Of a DNA stretch of 7,142 bases, positions 1 to 5,935 are shown one piece after another. The DNA lies in assembly GCA_021106775.1 (NCBI GenBank), contig JAIOTL010000298.1:1-7142 (forward strand), written 5' to 3'. The position numbers and the translations under genes are program-made. Each line of letters begins with the position of its first letter. The first letter of the stretch is position 1. Source of the stretch: Planctomycetota bacterium. GTDB lineage: Bacteria > Planctomycetota > UBA8742 > SKZP01 > JAIOTL01. The notes below the pieces were generated by a model. That model was not told the DNA's origin. It was given only the letters and a program-made list of their open reading frames with translations, and searched no databases.

Positions 1-394
1 GATCTTCGATTTCCTTGATTTTTTCTGCATCTTTAATTTTGAGGATATCCCAATGTACGCCGAGATCGAGAAGCGCAGTATTTGCGTTAGGCATGCTTGA
101 GAACGCCACAATATATGGCTTCCTGAATGGATCACTGAACTCGAACATCTCGTTGATTTGTGGGATAATGTCGTTTGCGAACGTTTCGCCGAGGAAAAAG
201 TCAATTAATATTATCTGAGTAACAACTTTTTCAATGTCTGAAGCACGACCGCGCAATTGCTCGAGAAATTCCTCAGCGGAAGGCATATGCCTGAGATTCA
301 GATGTGCTGAATCCGGCACGCTGTTTACGACAAGTTCGAAGTTTGCTGCCTTCGTATCAACAACCCATACTTCAAATTTATCAGGAATTGCCAT
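1..394 (-). CDS. Receiver (REC)-like domain protein, 3' end outside window
   Basis: The gene enters the window with 131 codons and continues past position 1. The translation has the alternating beta/alpha pattern of a response-regulator receiver domain. A first strand ends in VVD (D13), a hydrophobic strand ILID carries a candidate phosphoacceptor D65, a strand YIVAFSS gives S99/S100 at the Ser/Thr switch position, and ILKIK gives K119. The spacings D13-D65-S99-K119 are close to those of CheY (12/13-57-87-109). Only one acid is present at the first acidic site (VVDT rather than the usual DD/DE pair), so metal binding and phosphorylation may be weakened. The ATG overlaps the end of the upstream HD gene by 14 nt, and a GAGAGGA ribosome binding site sits about 10 nt upstream, which supports this start. 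Whether an output domain follows cannot be seen. The fold is inferred from the pattern alone. Confidence 0.7.
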   Translation of the reverse strand, partial: MAIPDKFEVWVVDTKAANFELVVNSVPDSAHLNLRHMPSAEEFLEQLRGRASDIEKVVTQIILIDFFLGETFANDIIPQINEMFEFSDPFRKPYIVAFSSMPNANTALLDLGVHWDILKIKDAEKIKEIED

Positions 395-983
395 GTGCTT
401 CGTTCCTCTCGAAGTGTATTGCTTGCTCACTTTTATCAATAATTGCCATTATCAAGGGCGCGAGATTCTTTACAAAAATACTATAAATATCATCGTATAG
501 ATTTTTTGTCAAAGCTTCAATCAAAAGTTTGCTTTCTTTCAGATATTGCAGTTTTTTTTCGGTATTCCAGACACTTGGAAAAGCATCCTGCAGGTTGTCA
601 AAACGGTCTGCAGCCTTGATTAATTTGGCTTTTGAAGATGCTGCAGTCATTTTTTCGAGTGTCAGCATTTTTCTTTCAGCTCTGGGAAGTAACTTGTTGT
701 CGGTAAGCGCAACTACAAGGTTGGAAGTTGTTTCACCGAAATTTTCAGTAATATTTTCGGCACTGATGCTGCAATCTTCAATTGTGTCGTGGAGGACAGC
801 AGCACACAACATGTCAACATCATTGATTCCGAGTTCAACGAGCGTAGTAAAAACGCGCAATGGGTGCATTATGTACGGCTCATTTCCGCCTTTTCTTAGC
901 TGACCCTTATGCGCATCGAAGGCGAATGCAATTGCTTTTGCGATTTTCTTGTTATTTTGAATTTTCATCTGATTTATTGTCAT
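381..983 (-). CDS. MESH1-like HD-domain hydrolase (small alarmone hydrolase family)
   Basis: This 200-residue protein matches the hydrolase half of RelA/SpoT enzymes and the stand-alone MESH1 family. These are Mn2+-dependent enzymes that remove the 3' pyrophosphate of (p)ppGpp, and some members act on NADPH. Visible motifs are AHKGQLRKGG (from 24), YIMHP (H40), the HD motif LHDTIED (H65, D66, E69, D70), FG at 82-83, a TDNKLLPRAERK segment (94-105), and KAADRFDNLQD (D126, N130). All expected metal ligands are present, so it is probably active. No synthetase, TGS or ACT domain is present. About 65 residues follow the core, making it slightly longer than human MESH1. The start lies 32 nt inside the preceding redoxin gene with only a close GGAA as Shine-Dalgarno, which points to translational coupling. 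Met6 (position 968) is a possible alternative start with no better site. The cytosolic role is inferred, and substrate preference cannot be told from sequence. Confidence 0.9.
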   Translation of the reverse strand: MTINQMKIQNNKKIAKAIAFAFDAHKGQLRKGGNEPYIMHPLRVFTTLVELGINDVDMLCAAVLHDTIEDCSISAENITENFGETTSNLVVALTDNKLLPRAERKMLTLEKMTAASSKAKLIKAADRFDNLQDAFPSVWNTEKKLQYLKESKLLIEALTKNLYDDIYSIFVKNLAPLIMAIIDKSEQAIHFERNEAHGNS

Positions 984-2055
984 TTTCCGAGATTTTTTCA
1001 GAAATTAATTTGTTTAGGATATCAAAATAATCTAACGATCCAGAATTGATGACATTGCCTTTTTCGTCGACATAAATGAAATATGGCAGCGTTTCGATTG
1101 TGTATTTGCGATAAATCTTGCTTTGTCTGTCAAAAATGAAGCGACAGCTAAATTCTCTGTTTTCGAGATACTTTTTTTGTATTTCAATTGATTCTGCGGA
1201 AATCGCGATAAATTCAATTTTTTTGCCTGCTAATTCATTCAGAAATTTCTCGATTTTTTTCTCGAAAAAGTACGCGCATTTGCCTTCCCAACTTGCCCAG
1301 AAGAAAATTACAACCTTTTTACCGTGGTAATCACTCAGATTTACTGAATCACCATTAATATCTTCAGAAGTCCAATCATCGAGTTTCACGCCGGGATGCA
1401 GTGATTCAAAACGTTTTAGCTCCGATTTTATCAGATTCACAGAAAGAACTTTCGACTTGTTGGCATATTTTTCAATGATTTTATCGATTTCATCAAGGAT
1501 TTTTTCTGTGCCATCCTTTTTCAACATTATCTGTGCTTTTGCCTTATGCATTAGTGCTTTCGCCTTGAAATACAGGATTTCATCGGATTCATCCGCATTC
1601 TCGATGTTATTAATAATCTTCAAATACGAATCCGTTTCTGCGAGTAAATCCTTGAATTTATCAAGCTCGAAAAGCGAATTTTGTTTCTCAAGCATCAGCA
1701 GATGCTGAATTTGGGTCAGATTCTCTTCATCTTTCACAAAATTTTCCACAAGTTTGATGATTTCCTTATGCATTGCATTGTGCTTGAAAACACTTACAAG
1801 CAGGCTTAGGGCGATTTTCTCTCGACTGGTTTTAAGTTTCTTGCCCTCAATATATTTTTGAAGAGCATAAATTAGTTTTTTCCCGGTTTCATCCTTGTCA
1901 GAATCAGCATTTGACCAATATTCGCGGGTGAGTTTGTTGATTTCACGCCAATCTGCGTCTTCGTCAACCTCAGCATCCTGAGCGAATGTTGGCAGAATCT
2001 GAAATGCTGAAAACACCAGCATGACGAAAAATATACATAATGAAAGTCTATACAT
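952..2055 (-). CDS. Exported TlpA/AhpC-TSA-like thioredoxin-fold protein lacking the first catalytic Cys
   Basis: The 367-residue product starts with a Sec signal peptide (about 1-25, probable cleavage after TFA). A mostly helical, charged region follows (about 30-215) that resembles the TPR-like N-terminal parts of some TlpA proteins. The C-terminal part (about 222-355) is a redoxin fold: the strand KKVVIFFWASW leads into the active-site position, and the cis-proline is seen in ETLPYFIYVDEKG (P324). The usual WCxxC is WEGKC, so Glu257 replaces the nucleophilic cysteine while C260 remains. Another cysteine, C304, lies in the redoxin domain. A classical CxxC disulfide exchange is therefore unlikely. 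It may instead be a binding or single-cysteine protein. The tail is rich in Asp, Asn, Ser and Lys. An AGGA ribosome binding site lies about 8 nt before the ATG. It is the first gene of a likely three-gene operon. Confidence 0.9.
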   Translation of the reverse strand: MYRLSLCIFFVMLVFSAFQILPTFAQDAEVDEDADWREINKLTREYWSNADSDKDETGKKLIYALQKYIEGKKLKTSREKIALSLLVSVFKHNAMHKEIIKLVENFVKDEENLTQIQHLLMLEKQNSLFELDKFKDLLAETDSYLKIINNIENADESDEILYFKAKALMHKAKAQIMLKKDGTEKILDEIDKIIEKYANKSKVLSVNLIKSELKRFESLHPGVKLDDWTSEDINGDSVNLSDYHGKKVVIFFWASWEGKCAYFFEKKIEKFLNELAGKKIEFIAISAESIEIQKKYLENREFSCRFIFDRQSKIYRKYTIETLPYFIYVDEKGNVINSGSLDYFDILNKLISEKISENDNKSDENSK

Positions 2056-2090
2056 GTTTTTGTCCTGTAACGATGAAATTCACATCAGAT

Positions 2091-2117
2091 ATTATAACTA
2101 AAAATATACGGTACAAA
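2091..2117 (-). promoter_or_regulatory. Putative promoter of the redoxin-HD-REC operon
   Basis: A perfect TATAAT (2091-2096 read on the minus strand) lies 35 nt upstream of the redoxin start codon. The -35 element is poor: the best match is TTTGTA at 2112-2117 with a short 15-nt spacer, next to the terminator of the preceding gene. Promoter assignment rests mainly on the -10 box and its position. Confidence 0.5.
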
Positions 2118-2121
2118 TTAC

Positions 2122-2148
2122 AAAACGCACCGAAAAATGGTGCGCTTT
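2122..2148 (-). terminator. Rho-independent terminator after the small lipoprotein gene
   Basis: A 10-bp stem with a 7-nt loop has the GC-rich core CGCACC/GGTGCG flanked by A-T pairs. Read on the minus strand, the descending arm ends in TTTT, and the one non-Watson-Crick position becomes a G-U wobble. On the plus strand the same position is an A-C mismatch. The hairpin therefore suits transcripts coming from the lipoprotein gene. Confidence 0.75.
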
Positions 2149-2202
2149 ATTTAAAATATTTCATGAAAATTCATATTAAGGCTCAATCAACATTGCTTGC
2201 TG

Positions 2203-2409
2203 CTAATATCCTTCATCAAGGCTGAGTGATGTATCATCCCAGTCATAGTCAAGAATGAATCTGTCAAAGGATTTATGTAAATCTGAGACTTTTCTGTCCC
2301 ATGCCAACATGTGGCGTTTGTTATGCGTCCAATCTACGAATGAAAAACATCCTGTAAACGCGAACATGCATACTACTACGAGCAATGCGAGCATAATTCT
2401 TTTTTTCAT
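2203..2409 (-). CDS. Small lipoprotein of unknown function
   Basis: The product has 68 residues. It begins MKKR and has a hydrophobic core (LALLVVVCMFAF), then a lipobox FTGC that makes C21 the likely lipidated residue. The mature part is only about 48 residues. It is rich in aromatic, His and Asp residues, with the pattern DWTHNKRH, WDRKVSDLHKSFDRF and an acidic DYDWDD end, probably one or two amphipathic helices. No enzymatic motif is seen and I do not recognise a named family. A GGAG ribosome binding site 8 nt before the ATG, a good promoter upstream and a strong terminator downstream make this a convincing single-gene transcription unit despite its size. The residue after the cysteine is Phe rather than Asp, so nothing suggests inner-membrane retention by the classical +2 rule. 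Its role is unknown. Confidence 0.8.
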   Translation of the reverse strand: MKKRIMLALLVVVCMFAFTGCFSFVDWTHNKRHMLAWDRKVSDLHKSFDRFILDYDWDDTSLSLDEGY

Positions 2410-2463
2410 CTTTATAACTCCGACGGGGGCTTTGTTTTATCTTAGTAAATCTTATTTCAGTGA

Positions 2464-2493
2464 AATATAACACCTTGAAACAGATAAGGTCAA
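2464..2493 (-). promoter_or_regulatory. Sigma70-type promoter of the small lipoprotein gene
   Basis: TTGACC (2488-2493) and TATATT (2464-2469), both read on the minus strand, are separated by 18 nt and each match the consensus at five of six positions. The predicted transcript begins near 2457, giving a leader of about 48 nt with a GGAG site before the ATG at 2409. Confidence 0.7.
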
Positions 2494-2503
2494 GTAATTT
2501 ATT

Positions 2504-2544
2504 AAAAAACATGGAAATTTCTTGAGTGAATCAATAAATTATCC
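2504..2544 (-). terminator. Possible weak terminator after the cyclophilin-like gene
   Basis: On the minus strand GGATAATTT (one bulged T) can pair with AAATTTCC across a 15-nt loop. Three nt later comes a run of six T (2504-2509). The stem is AT-rich and the loop long, so termination may be partial, and readthrough into the lipoprotein gene is possible. Confidence 0.3.
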
Positions 2545-2562
2545 ACATTTAAATATTATCTG

Positions 2563-4656
2563 TCAGGGTCCGGGATTTATCGGAATTCTTGTTGCTCCGG
2601 GACCACTACCCATCGGATATCCGCCAGGAGCACCACCCATAGGGTTTCCGCCATATCCGCTAGCAGGTGGTTGATTGCCTGCAGGATTTACATCGCCTTC
2701 AAAATAAAGAGGTGATTCTTGGTCTCTTGTGAAGACGAAAGGTTCGGTCTTAGGTGGTTTTTTCTTGCGAATCATAATTTTCAAGGGTAAATCGTTGTAA
2801 AAAACAATTGGTTTAAAATCATTTTTCAGAAATTCGCCATTTTCGTCGATTGCGTCAATGTAAACAGGTAATTTCTTCGTGATTAATGAACCGAGATTTT
2901 CAGCAAATGATGAATAAAAAGTCGAAAAAGGCGGGAAGAATGCTGTGTTAGACCGAATCAGTTTCATGGTTTTCTCATCGAAAACAGGCTGATATATATC
3001 TTTCTCAGCTTTAACGATTTCATTTTTTTCATTCTTATAATATGAACCTTCTGGAATAAGGTTGTACATTCCCGGATTTCCAACGACGAAAGACGCTTCT
3101 TCAGGTGAGCCGACAATATATTCTCTTTCTCCCTGCTGCTTGAAATAACGCAGAGATGGAAGAGCTTTATAACCGTCCACAGTTTTCAAAAATAGTTCTG
3201 TATATCTTTTCTGAGCCTTTGTTCGATTTACCAGAACATAATTAATTGTTGTGCCTTCAACGTCTATCTGGGTGGCGGTTTGAAGGGATTCAGCATCGAA
3301 TTCAACAGGTGAAATAAGCTTTTGTTTATTCTCAATATAACCATCTTCATCGTCGAAAACTCGCTTAATCGAGCCAATAACCATGTATTGACCGCTTAAC
3401 TCATCGTCTGCATCAAGTAACGCCGAGAATTTATATGATGCGGATTCAGGTTCGTTCTCATTTTCGAGCCATGCCAGAAGCGCACCTTTTTTACATTTAA
3501 GCTTGATTCCTTGGGGTTCCAGAGGCAGTTTCCAGCCCAAACCGTCTTGGCGTGCGTCGAATTTCTTTTCCCATACATCTTTGTTAAGTTTTTTCACTCG
3601 CTCATCGATATCTTTCATATCTTCATACTTGTTGGACTGATTCTGATAATCCATAGCAGGCATCTCGCCAAAGACAAGCCTTTCAACTCCGCTGCTCGTC
3701 TGCGCCCTCTTAATCCATCCACCAAGACCGTCTTCCTGATAAAAACCATCCTGAACCAGATACATGAACGCTGCTACCGCATTCGGACAAACACGGTCAA
3801 AAAGTTCGAGTTTGAATGCCCCATAATCGGTTACAAGCTCGATTTCAATTGTATCGTCGCTTACAGACGGTAAAACGACAGTTTTATGCTCTGGTTTTTC
3901 AATCATTTTCGTGATTTCTTCTTCGCGATTCTGAAGAAATTCAAGGTCATTTTTCCAAACCTGAAGTTTGTTTCTCAAGTAATTGCAAAAATCAACTTGT
4001 TTGTCATCGTTATCAAATTTTTCGATGAAATTGTTTGCAGCATCGATTTTACTTTTGAGTCTTATTATAATATCCCGTTCGGTATCTTTTTCCAACGCAC
4101 TGATGAGTTTCCGATAAACTTCGGATTCAATTTCTTTGCCTTTGAAGAGTCTTGCAAGATTCTGCAACTCATCGATATTGTTCTCCGCTGAAAGTCTCGA
4201 CCATTCCGTTACTTTCATTCCTGAAGAAGTTATCACGTTATACGCGATAAGAAACAAAACAACTATAATAATCATTATGCCGAACGAAATCGCCTGCTTG
4301 TATGCAACTGCTTTTTTGCCGATATCCTGGAAAAATCTCGTGATAGGGTCACGCAAATCCTTTTTCTTCCCAGCTTCGCGAGCCTCCAGGGTTTTAGCGA
4401 GTGAGCGGTCAATCTCAGCAATTTTCTGACGCCGGCTTTTCCTTTTTTCTTCTTCCTTAGATTCAGCATCTGTTATATCTTTTTCGCTTTCATCGGCATC
4501 TGTAACTTTTTCAGTCTCTTCTATGTTTTCTGCTGGATTTTCCGAAGTGTCAACAAGCTTGTCTTCTGATTTTTCATCCTCAGATTTTTTCATCTGTTCC
4601 TGCTTTTTTGCCTTCTGTGGCGTGGGCTTATTTTTTCTTTTTCTTTTTTTTCCCAT
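2563..4656 (-). CDS. Membrane-anchored protein with degenerate cyclophilin-type domain
   Basis: The 697-residue product has five visible parts. Residues 1-120 are a Lys/Glu-rich, low-complexity cytoplasmic tail (begins KKRKRKNK). Residues 122-142 are one transmembrane helix. Residues 150-255 are helical and charged, possibly coiled coil. About 268-445 resemble a cyclophilin peptidyl-prolyl isomerase: IELVTDYGAFKLELFDRVCPN with MYLVQDGFY matches the family's N-terminal half, and KKGALLAWLENE...YKFSALLDADDELSGQYMVIGSI matches the core. The region after 445 is not recognised and ends in a Pro/Gly-rich tail (from about 658) with repeated GGNPMGG/GGYPMGSGPG units. The catalytic FHRVIPGFMIQGGD stretch is not recognisable, and about 45 residues are inserted (around 333-378). 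It may therefore bind prolyl peptides rather than isomerise them. The domain would be extracytoplasmic. A GAGAGG site lies about 8 nt before the ATG, 37 nt after the previous gene. Confidence 0.75.
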   Translation of the reverse strand: MGKKRKRKNKPTPQKAKKQEQMKKSEDEKSEDKLVDTSENPAENIEETEKVTDADESEKDITDAESKEEEKRKSRRQKIAEIDRSLAKTLEAREAGKKKDLRDPITRFFQDIGKKAVAYKQAISFGIMIIIVVLFLIAYNVITSSGMKVTEWSRLSAENNIDELQNLARLFKGKEIESEVYRKLISALEKDTERDIIIRLKSKIDAANNFIEKFDNDDKQVDFCNYLRNKLQVWKNDLEFLQNREEEITKMIEKPEHKTVVLPSVSDDTIEIELVTDYGAFKLELFDRVCPNAVAAFMYLVQDGFYQEDGLGGWIKRAQTSSGVERLVFGEMPAMDYQNQSNKYEDMKDIDERVKKLNKDVWEKKFDARQDGLGWKLPLEPQGIKLKCKKGALLAWLENENEPESASYKFSALLDADDELSGQYMVIGSIKRVFDDEDGYIENKQKLISPVEFDAESLQTATQIDVEGTTINYVLVNRTKAQKRYTELFLKTVDGYKALPSLRYFKQQGEREYIVGSPEEASFVVGNPGMYNLIPEGSYYKNEKNEIVKAEKDIYQPVFDEKTMKLIRSNTAFFPPFSTFYSSFAENLGSLITKKLPVYIDAIDENGEFLKNDFKPIVFYNDLPLKIMIRKKKPPKTEPFVFTRDQESPLYFEGDVNPAGNQPPASGYGGNPMGGAPGGYPMGSGPGATRIPINPGP

Positions 4657-4693
4657 GTTTCCGACCTCTCAATTTATTTGTTTTCACGTTTGT

Positions 4694-5212
4694 TTAATTT
4701 AGCTGAATCTCGATTTTCCATTTCCCGTCTTCTTTCAAGACCTTTTTCGGTGCTTCAACAGTGTTTTCGCCTTGCCACTTGAGCAATGCTGATTTACCGT
4801 CGTCAGCAACATTAATCTCTGTGAGTTCAGTATCTTTCATGTCCGAAATGTCATATTTTCCGAGTCTTGAAAGCATCCATTTCAAAAAGCTGGTTAAATC
4901 CATAGCAAGAATCTCGCGAGGAGTTTTAGCAAAGTCTGTAATTTCAACATCCTGCTTCTCGCGAGGAATATCTTTCATAAGGTTTTTCAAATCTTCCAGC
5001 ACCTTCTCGATTTTTTTCACGGATTCTGTGCTGAGTATTTTCAACATATTCTCGGCATCAGTATTTTCAATGTATTCCTTGTATTTTGCGACCATATCTT
5101 TGATTGCGGTCTTATCTTTGTCAGCATCAGTATTGTCCTGACAAAATGCGTTTGCACTTGCAGAAAAAACGACGATTACAACCAATAAGAATTGCAATAT
5201 TGTTGATTTCAT
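4694..5212 (-). CDS. Small exported protein, possibly NTF2-like fold
   Basis: The 172-residue product has a Sec signal peptide (1-22, cleavage likely after ANA), with no lipobox before C24. A charged helical stretch (about 34-85) follows, with VAKYKEYIENTDAENMLKILS resembling the first helix of SnoaL/NTF2-like domains. The end has strands TELTEINVADDGKSALLKWQG and a closing EDGKWKIEIQ, a typical finish of DUF4878/NTF2-like lipoproteins and exported proteins. The fold assignment rests on this pattern only, and no catalytic residues are evident. It is the first gene of a probable two-gene operon with the cyclophilin-like membrane protein, so the two may work together at the envelope. A GGAG ribosome binding site lies about 10 nt before the ATG. 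The function is unknown. Confidence 0.75.
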   Translation of the reverse strand: MKSTILQFLLVVIVVFSASANAFCQDNTDADKDKTAIKDMVAKYKEYIENTDAENMLKILSTESVKKIEKVLEDLKNLMKDIPREKQDVEITDFAKTPREILAMDLTSFLKWMLSRLGKYDISDMKDTELTEINVADDGKSALLKWQGENTVEAPKKVLKEDGKWKIEIQLN

Positions 5213-5240
5213 TGTAATTACGCTCCGTGAATTGCTATTT

Positions 5241-5268
5241 TTCAGATTTAAGAATATTTCACTATAAT
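5241..5268 (+). promoter_or_regulatory. Promoter of tsaE
   Basis: A perfect TATAAT (5263-5268) is preceded, with a 16-nt spacer, by TTCAGA (5241-5246, four of six consensus matches). The transcript would start near 5275, about 34 nt before the tsaE ATG. The -10 box overlaps the -10 of the oppositely directed promoter. Confidence 0.55.
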
Positions 5269-5288
5269 CTTAAAGCAATTCAAGTCAA
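5261..5288 (-). promoter_or_regulatory. Promoter of the NTF2-like/cyclophilin-like operon
   Basis: Read on the minus strand, TTGACT (5283-5288) and TATAGT (5261-5266) are 16 nt apart, each with five of six consensus matches. Transcription would start near 5254, about 42 nt before the ATG at 5212. Four bases of its -10 element are shared with the tsaE -10. Confidence 0.65.
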
Positions 5289-5295
5289 GCCATTT

Positions 5296-5299
5296 AAGG
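5296..5299 (+). promoter_or_regulatory. Ribosome binding site that sets the tsaE start
   Basis: AAGG lies 9 nt before the ATG at 5309. The TTG at 5306 directly before it is in frame but would sit against the nearby AGG (5303-5305), leaving no spacer for that site, so the ATG is preferred. Confidence 0.6.
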
Positions 5300-5308
5300 T
5301 ATAGGTTG

Positions 5309-5770
5309 ATGATTCATGAGATAATTTCTGACTCTGTGTATAAAACGCGAAACCTGGGCGCTCATCTGTCGCGAATCGTTGAAGCTCCGAGGATTATAGC
5401 ACTTCATGGCGAGCTTGGCACCGGCAAAACGGAGTTTGTACGCGGGTTTGTGTCTGGGCTTGAAGCTTCTGAAGATATTGTGTCATCACCGACTTTTATG
5501 CTCTGGAATTTGTACGAAACCGGAGATTTCACCGTGAATCACCTCGATTTATACAGGCTGGGCTCAATTGATGAAATTCTCGAACTTGGCATTGTTGATG
5601 TTTGGACAGCACCAGAGAATTTCACCATTATCGAATGGGCTGAGAAGATTGAGCAAATCTTACCTGCTAATGTTATTAAAATTTATTTCGAACATATTAA
5701 TGAAAACTCAAGAGCGATAAAAATAATCGATAATCACAACGAATTTCAGAATATTTTCATTAATTTGTAA
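5309..5770 (+). CDS. tsaE: tRNA threonylcarbamoyladenosine biosynthesis ATPase TsaE
   Basis: TsaE is the small cytosolic P-loop ATPase that works with TsaB and TsaD to transfer threonylcarbamoyl to A37 of ANN-reading tRNAs, using the product of TsaC. The 153-residue length is normal for the family. The Walker A loop is GELGTGKT (34-41), followed by EFVRG. The family signatures SPTF (60-63), HLDLYRL (78-84, with D80) and IIEWAE (107-112, E109 and W110) are all present, so the enzyme should be functional. The usual partners tsaB, tsaD and tsaC are not in the window. It appears to be transcribed alone, from its own promoter to a clear terminator 58 nt after the stop. An in-frame TTG directly before the ATG would add one residue, but the ATG fits the ribosome binding site better. 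Confidence 0.97.
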   Translation: MIHEIISDSVYKTRNLGAHLSRIVEAPRIIALHGELGTGKTEFVRGFVSGLEASEDIVSSPTFMLWNLYETGDFTVNHLDLYRLGSIDEILELGIVDVWTAPENFTIIEWAEKIEQILPANVIKIYFEHINENSRAIKIIDNHNEFQNIFINL

Positions 5771-5828
5771 GCGGAATTTTTTCTATTTGGTACATTAACA
5801 AGACTCTTAAAAACCAACAACCACAGGT

Positions 5829-5852
5829 AAAGCGGACTTTCCGTTTTTTTTT
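5829..5852 (+). terminator. Rho-independent terminator of tsaE
   Basis: AAAGCGGA pairs with TCCGTTTT across a 3-nt loop (8 bp with one G-U), inside a run of nine T (5844-5852). The pairing and U-tract are in the plus orientation, 58 nt after the tsaE stop, so the downstream permease gene needs its own promoter. Confidence 0.85.
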
Positions 5853-5877
5853 CACAACATCGGTAAAATAAACGCAT

Positions 5878-5908
5878 GTTTACATGACCTATTGACTGTG
5901 TTGTAAAC
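5878..5908 (+). promoter_or_regulatory. Permease promoter within a perfect 7-bp inverted repeat
   Basis: TTTACA (5879-5884, five of six) and TGTAAA (5902-5907, four of six) are 17 nt apart and form a possible sigma70-type promoter after the tsaE terminator. The same bases make a perfect inverted repeat GTTTACA...TGTAAAC with a 17-nt gap (5878-5884 and 5902-5908). The repeat could be an operator, or simply follow from the similarity of the two hexamers. A TTGACT at 5893-5898 has no suitable -10. Confidence 0.4.
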
Positions 5909-5913
5909 TTAAA

Positions 5914-5926
5914 CCAGCAAGGCTGG
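5914..5926 (+). promoter_or_regulatory. Hairpin over the permease ribosome binding site
   Basis: CCAGC (5914-5918) and GCTGG (5922-5926) form a perfect 5-bp GC-rich stem with the loop AAG. The only evident Shine-Dalgarno bases, GGA at 5925-5927, lie at the end of the stem about 8 nt before the ATG. The fold could reduce translation of the permease. It is short, and there is no run of T to make it a terminator. Confidence 0.4.
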
Positions 5927-5935
5927 AAATGTATT

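Noticed and set aside
15..500. Plus-strand open frames at 15-218 and 234-500
   Set aside because: They are antisense to the receiver-like gene and the end of the HD gene, both of which show family patterns. The plus-strand products are low-complexity shadows.
2122..2148. Hairpin read as a plus-strand terminator
   Set aside because: No gene on the plus strand reads towards it, and the stem contains an A-C mismatch in that orientation, while the minus-strand version has a G-U pair.
3511..4429. Plus-strand open frames within the cyclophilin-like gene
   Set aside because: They are antisense shadows of a 697-codon gene. The Phe/Ile-rich products mirror the Lys/Asp/Asn-rich coding strand.
5141..5212. 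Lipoprotein signal for the NTF2-like protein (Cys24)
   Set aside because: The residues before the Cys are N-A-F, so the Gly/Ala required at -1 of a lipobox is missing. Cleavage after ANA by signal peptidase I fits better.
5306..5308. TTG as the tsaE start codon
   Set aside because: It is in frame but lies directly against AGG with no spacer. The adjacent ATG at 5309 is well placed relative to AAGG.
5929..5931. ATG just upstream of the permease start
   Set aside because: It is in another frame (offset of 7 nt from 5936) and does not read into the permease.
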